A DNA stretch of 64,000 nt from Alicyclobacillus sp. ALC3 (lineage in GTDB: Bacteria; Bacillota; Bacilli; Alicyclobacillales; Alicyclobacillaceae): assembly GCF_028751195.1 (NCBI RefSeq), contig NZ_CP066784.1, positions 2,232,001 through 2,296,000 on the forward strand, written 5' to 3'. The translations under genes were made by a program, and so were the position numbers. This document shows positions 60,384 to 64,000 of the stretch, one piece after another. The first letter of the stretch is position 1; every line of letters starts with the position of its first letter. The notes below the pieces were generated by a model that saw nothing but the letters and a program-made list of their open reading frames with translations, was not told the DNA's origin and searched no databases.

Positions 60384-61236
60384 GATTAGTTGTGCTCCCT
60401 TCTTCGAACCAGCTTTGAATTTCTGCTTGCGCGCTTGCCATGGTCGCAGCTTTCTCGACACCGAGCAGGTGGCAGAAGAGATGTGCCAGATGCAGTTGCG
60501 GGACGAGCGACTCTGTCACACCGACTTGCTTCAACTTTGGAGAGAACAGGTAGAGGGGAACGACCCGTTCCAACTCTGTAGTCCCGCCGTGCGATCCGTT
60601 CGGGTTCATTCCGTGATCGGCAGTGACCAGCACTTGGTACCCATCTCGCAACCAACCTGGGGCAAACACAGCTAGCAGGGCGTCCGCCATCGCGGCTTGC
60701 GCGCGGTACTCCTTGGATGTTCCGCCGAATTTGTGCCCGATGTCGTCCACCCCCATCGGGTGAATGACGACCAGTTCTGGCGAGTGGCGGAGGCGCAGGG
60801 ATTCCGCATCGGCGTAAACGTGTGAGTCCGGATACGTATCTTCGAAGTAAAACCTGCCGTGCGTGTAACTGCTTGTGTTGTGCTCCTGATTGCGGTGCAG
60901 GACAGGGTCGAACGGCGCCTCATGGTACAACTCACTCATCCAGTGGTAACCGCTGATAGCAGATGACCCACCGGCGGCGCGAACTGCGTCAAACACGCTT
61001 GGTACGGAAAGCCTGTGCGCGGTCCGATTCGACAGGATGCCGGTGCCAAACGGCTCGACCCCTGTAAAAATACTTGCGTAGCACGGCCGGGACAGACTCG
61101 GCAGGATGCTCTGCGCGGTGGTGCGCAGGCCACGTCCTGCTTCAATCCAACCTTCCAGAAAGCCGAGTTCCTCTTCTGCGGTCGCATTGTTCAGACCATC
61201 CACAATCACGACGACAAGCTTGTCTAGTCCTGCGAT
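60376..61236 (-). CDS. Alkaline-phosphatase-superfamily phosphodiesterase/phosphonoacetate-hydrolase-like
   Basis: About 286 residues. Metal-binding VVVIVDGLNN near the start, nucleophile Ser/Thr region SILPSLSRPCYASIFTG, and ADHGMNPNGSHGG match type I phosphodiesterases and phosphonoacetate hydrolases. No signal peptide, so cytoplasmic. The best ribosome site (GGAGGAG) stands seven nt before ATC 61236, an unusual start that gives KLVVVIVDG intact; otherwise GTG 61209. First gene of the leftward operon. Confidence 0.82.
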   Translation of the reverse strand: MAGLDKLVVVIVDGLNNATAEEELGFLEGWIEAGRGLRTTAQSILPSLSRPCYASIFTGVEPFGTGILSNRTAHRLSVPSVFDAVRAAGGSSAISGYHWMSELYHEAPFDPVLHRNQEHNTSSYTHGRFYFEDTYPDSHVYADAESLRLRHSPELVVIHPMGVDDIGHKFGGTSKEYRAQAAMADALLAVFAPGWLRDGYQVLVTADHGMNPNGSHGGTTELERVVPLYLFSPKLKQVGVTESLVPQLHLAHLFCHLLGVEKAATMASAQAEIQSWFEEGSTTNHE

Positions 61237-61284
61237 TGCTGTTCTCCTCCCCAGAGTGCGTGATTGTCACTGGCCTACTGCGGA

Positions 61285-61342
61285 TGTGGAATTATGTTGA
61301 TTTCGAATACAATCTATCATGTGGTTGTGTGGAATTAGTTGA
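61285..61342. promoter_or_regulatory. Direct-repeat operator candidate upstream of the phosphodiesterase operon
   Basis: TGTGGAATTATGTTGA (61285-61300) and TGTGGAATTAGTTGA (61328-61342) are near-identical, 43 bp apart, in an AT-rich stretch 50-105 bp before the operon. The DeoR-family repressor at the operon end could bind them. Confidence 0.5.
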
Positions 61343-61379
61343 ATGTGTGTGAATTGTGGGTAAGTGAGGTGTAAAGACT

Positions 61380-61507
61380 CTGTAAACCGCAGCTCGCATT
61401 TCGCTATAGCGTGTTGTGGACCAATCCGGCTTGACGGGATTGACTTCGTTCCACCGGGAACAGCATACTGAATCGTAAGAAGGCGGCTCGAGTGTGAGCC
61501 GCCTTTG
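61380..61507 (+). ncRNA. Possible small structured RNA ending in an intrinsic terminator
   Basis: GGCGGCTC (61482-61489) / GAGCCGCC (61496-61503), 6-nt loop, followed by TTTGCC. Upstream stems are CAATCC/GGATTG (61431-61451) and GTTCC/GGAAC. No rightward gene precedes it. A promoter could not be assigned with confidence. Confidence 0.35.
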
Positions 61508-61849
61508 CCTGAGCCTGGCGTGCGCATTGCCATAACCTTGAGACTTAAGCCGATACGACAGCCTATTCGTCAAAAACTGGCTTTGGGCCGGCCCAATAGG
61601 CCACTGGCAGCAGCTTAACGTCCAAATGTAGGACCGATCGGCCAGTATTTCGGGGGCACAAGCAGCCCCCGGACGCTTAATCTCAGCAAAATAGGGGCGA
61701 GCGGCCCTTTAAGCCGTTCGCAACCGCTTAAAGGTCGCCCATCGCCCACATGCAATTCTGCCAGCACGAAAGGGCAGGTCTTACCGCGACGTGTCCCTCA
61801 TGTTGTGCTCACGTACCCCTACTCGCTGTGCATGATAGTGAACAAACTA
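61508..61849. other. Hairpin-rich gene-free stretch before the M29 peptidase
   Basis: GGGGGC (61652-61657)/GCCCCC (61665-61670) and CCTTTAAGC (61706-61714)/GCTTAAAGG (61726-61734), the latter with an 11-nt loop as in the 16036-16066 hairpin. GGGCCGGCCC is a perfect 10-bp palindrome near 61586. No gene supported. Confidence 0.45.
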
Positions 61850-61863
61850 CGGAGGTGAGTGTC

Positions 61864-63093
61864 TTGACGACACATCACGAACGACTTGAGGCTTACGCCG
61901 AACTTGCCGTCCGAGTCGGTGTGAATTTGCAGACGGGACAAGGCCTCCACGTGCGAGCGTCGACCGATGATAAAGAGTTTGTCCGCCTGGTTGCAGAAAA
62001 GGCCTACGACGCAGGGGCGAAGACTGTCTACGTCGAGTGGAATGACCAGTATCTCGACAGAACAACCTTATTGCGCTCGCCGCTCGATGCCCTGTCAGAA
62101 TTTCCACAGTGCATCGCGGATGGCAGAGTCTCGATGGCGAAAGAGGACTTCGCCTTTTTGGTCATTCAAGCTCCGCGCCCCAGTTTTTTGCAAGATGTGC
62201 CGACTGATCGAATGACTGCACGTACCCGAGCCAGCCAAAAGGCACTGCGCGAGTATGCAGAATATACGCGGTCGGACCGCGTGGCGTGGTCGGCCATTGC
62301 TGTGCCTACAGCAGAGTGGGCCGACGTGGTGTTCGCTAGTGCTCCGCAAGAAGAGCGTATGGAGCGGTTATGGGACGCGATTTTTCGAGTCACACGGGTG
62401 ACTCAGTCCCACCCCCGCCAAGCCTGGAAGGAACACGTCGAGAACTTGCAAAACCGCGTGACAGCGCTCAATCATGTGCGCTACGAGAGCTTGCATTACA
62501 CCGGGCCTGGTACAGACCTCACTGTCAAGTTGCCGAAGAACCACCTCTGGGTTGGCGGCGGGGCGACGAGCGAGAACGGTGTCTTCTTTGTGCCGAACAT
62601 TCCAACCGAAGAATGTTTCACAGCACCGCTGCGCAGCGGGGTTAGTGGCGTAGTGTCCAGCACCAAACCGCTTGTCTTCGCCGACAAGGTGATTGACGAA
62701 TTCAGCCTCCGCCTCGAACAGGGACGCATCGTCGAGTACCGAGCAGAACGAGGACAGGACGTGCTTGAGTCGATTATCGAGACGGACGAAGGGGCGCACT
62801 ACTTTGGTGAGATCGCGTTGGTGCCCCACAACTCGCCGATTTCCCACGAGGGCGTGGTTTTTTACAACACGCTTTTTGACGAGAACGCCGCCTGTCACAT
62901 CGCCATCGGCAACGCATATTCAATCAACGTTGAAAATGGCCCGTCACTGTCGCCGGACGAGCAAATGGCCGCGGGATTGAACCGCAGCCAAGTGCACGTC
63001 GACTTTATGATTGGTTCGGACCGTCTCGACATTGACGCAAAGACTGCGACAGGCGAGACGGTGCCACTGTTCCGGAGCGGAGAGTGGGTGTAA
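61864..63093 (+). CDS. M29-family aminopeptidase (thermophilic aminopeptidase)
   Basis: 409 residues. TTG 61864 follows GGAGGTGAG with ideal spacing. GVNLQTGQGLHVRAS, VEWND, and the C-terminal metal cluster EECFTAP, HYFGEIALVPHNSPIS, FYNTLFDENAACHIAIGNAY and HVDFMIGSDRLDIDA match aminopeptidase T/AmpS proteins, which use two metals. Cytoplasmic peptide turnover. Converges with rsgA 12 bp away. Confidence 0.93.
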   Translation: MTTHHERLEAYAELAVRVGVNLQTGQGLHVRASTDDKEFVRLVAEKAYDAGAKTVYVEWNDQYLDRTTLLRSPLDALSEFPQCIADGRVSMAKEDFAFLVIQAPRPSFLQDVPTDRMTARTRASQKALREYAEYTRSDRVAWSAIAVPTAEWADVVFASAPQEERMERLWDAIFRVTRVTQSHPRQAWKEHVENLQNRVTALNHVRYESLHYTGPGTDLTVKLPKNHLWVGGGATSENGVFFVPNIPTEECFTAPLRSGVSGVVSSTKPLVFADKVIDEFSLRLEQGRIVEYRAERGQDVLESIIETDEGAHYFGEIALVPHNSPISHEGVVFYNTLFDENAACHIAIGNAYSINVENGPSLSPDEQMAAGLNRSQVHVDFMIGSDRLDIDAKTATGETVPLFRSGEWV

Positions 63094-63105
63094 AGTGACA
63101 CGCCT

Positions 63106-64000
63106 TTACTCCACTTCCATATAGCGATAGCGCTCTCGGGACTGTTTATTACCCTTGTCTCGATCGCGTTCGCGCTTGGCCAGCTTGCGCTCGATGTAGC
63201 GCATCTCCTTTTGCATCTTATGAAAGCTCTGAAGACGCGCTTCAGGCAGTGTTCCTGCAGCGATGGCAGCGCGCACCGCACACCCAGGTTCCTGCTTATG
63301 CTCGCAGTCGCCAAACTGGCAATTATGAGCCAGGGATTCGATGTCATCGAACGTGCTGCTGAAACCCTCTTGGTGGTCGAGCAGTTGAAACTCCCGCATT
63401 CCGGGCGTATCCATGATGAGCGCCCCACCTGGCGCAATTAGCAGTTCACGGTGCGTGGTGGTGTGTCGACCGTGGTCGTCCCCTTCTCTCACGGTGTTGA
63501 CAGCCATCACGTCCGCACCGATTAAGCGGTTAATGAGGGTAGACTTGCCAACGCCGGACGACCCGAGCAAGGCTACGGTCTGCCCTATGCCCAGATATGG
63601 CGCGAGTTCCTCCAACCCCTCATCTTGTTCGGCACTGACTGCGTGAATGCGAACACCGAACGCTACGGATTCCACCTCGCTAACCTTCGCGCTGACATCT
63701 TCGCACAGGTCCGTCTTGCTGAGCACGACCACCGGGTTCGCCCCGCTTTCCCACGCCAGAATCAGCATTCGCTCGAGGCGACGCAAGTTAAAGTCGTGAT
63801 TGAGGGCAGTCACGAGGAACACAGTGTCCACGTTTGCGGCGATAATCTGCTCTTCAGTGACAGACCCTGCTTCCTTGCGTGAAAACTTGCTTTTGCGGGG
63901 TAAGACTGCGTGAATCACCGCTGTCCCGCCCTGCGGTCCTTGCACGGCGACCCAGTCGCCTACCGCAGGGTAGTCGGCCCTGCCCCGTGCGAGATGGCGC
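63106..64000 (-). CDS. rsgA: Ribosome small subunit-dependent GTPase A (5' end beyond window)
   Basis: 298 residues visible; the frame stays open to the window edge (RHLARGRADYPAVGDWVAVQ, the OB-fold). Circularly permuted GTPase motifs: LSKTDL (G4), GSSGVGKST (G1), DTPGMREF (G3); and the zinc motif CQFGDCEHKQEPGC. It tests 30S maturation. The tail is Lys/Arg-rich. The true start lies beyond the edge of the window. Confidence 0.96.
   Translation of the reverse strand, partial: RHLARGRADYPAVGDWVAVQGPQGGTAVIHAVLPRKSKFSRKEAGSVTEEQIIAANVDTVFLVTALNHDFNLRRLERMLILAWESGANPVVVLSKTDLCEDVSAKVSEVESVAFGVRIHAVSAEQDEGLEELAPYLGIGQTVALLGSSGVGKSTLINRLIGADVMAVNTVREGDDHGRHTTTHRELLIAPGGALIMDTPGMREFQLLDHQEGFSSTFDDIESLAHNCQFGDCEHKQEPGCAVRAAIAAGTLPEARLQSFHKMQKEMRYIERKLAKRERDRDKGNKQSRERYRYMEVE

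Noticed and set aside
61431..61470. T-box riboswitch
   Set aside because: A GGTGGAAC stretch on the minus strand resembles part of the T-box sequence, but the ACCGCG part, the specifier loop and a downstream terminator in the right order are missing.

Overview
The window looks like a chromosomal segment of a moderately GC-rich, spore-forming-type Firmicute. Gene content (PTS mannitol system with a CcpA-type cre site, UPF0182, strong GGAGG ribosome binding sites with many GTG/TTG starts, M29 and M42 peptidases) fits an Alicyclobacillus-like member of the Alicyclobacillaceae; this lineage call is an inference, not a database result. No rRNA, tRNA, transposase or CRISPR array was seen.

Layout. 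1-6 kb: the tail of a DNA methyltransferase/restriction protein, a repeat-rich gap, then a leftward MFS-DsbA-VOC set and a secreted Asp-box lipoprotein. 6-11 kb: a cluster of DnaA-box-like sites, an OmpR-type two-component pair, and an ECF sigma factor overlapping a membrane-anchored probable anti-sigma protein. 11-21 kb: a 12-copy 41-bp palindrome array, HAD phosphatase, PtsI, remnants of a SorC regulator and of a quinoprotein dehydrogenase, COG4705 and UPF0182 membrane proteins, and an HTH regulator with a YhfC-like membrane protein. 21-30 kb: a large LuxR-type ATPase regulator and the leftward mtlA-mtlR-mtlF-mtlD operon. 30-36 kb: a CarH/LitR-like B12 photoreceptor-type repressor divergent from folE, a DUF1722 protein and an MFS carrier, followed by a MerR-AidB-like acyl-CoA dehydrogenase operon. 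37-47 kb: a sigma-54 activator with PAS domains divergent from a Rieske oxygenase - NCS1 permease - D-malate/tartrate dehydrogenase - aldehyde dehydrogenase operon that has a clean -24/-12 promoter, then a nitrilase-family hydrolase divergent from a DUF3311/sodium symporter pair. 47.8-49.9 kb: an AT-rich island with an MFS exporter and an unknown membrane protein. 50-54 kb: a cysteine-desulfurase-like protein, SDR, LysE/ArgO exporter and M42 peptidase. 54 kb: a second palindrome array (42 bp). 54.7-61.2 kb: a leftward operon of AP-superfamily phosphodiesterase, ABC importer, PHP phosphatase and DeoR regulator. 61.9-64 kb: M29 aminopeptidase and RsgA (runs off the window).

How the genes work together. 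The sigma-54 operon can be read as catabolism of a quaternary amine such as carnitine to pyruvate: Rieske N-dealkylation to malic semialdehyde, oxidation to D-malate, then decarboxylation. The CarH-like/folE/DUF1722 group looks like a light-responsive module. The 54.7-61.2 kb operon looks like import and hydrolysis of an organophosphate or phosphonate.

The least explained structure is a dispersed hairpin element with arms AAAATGTCGCTAA / TTAGCGACATTTT. It occurs with a short loop at 11.8 and 30.2 kb, and with its loop occupied by unrelated 41- or 42-bp palindromic tandem arrays at 11.1-11.7 kb and 54.2-54.5 kb. The two array loci also carry flanking 22-bp palindromes.
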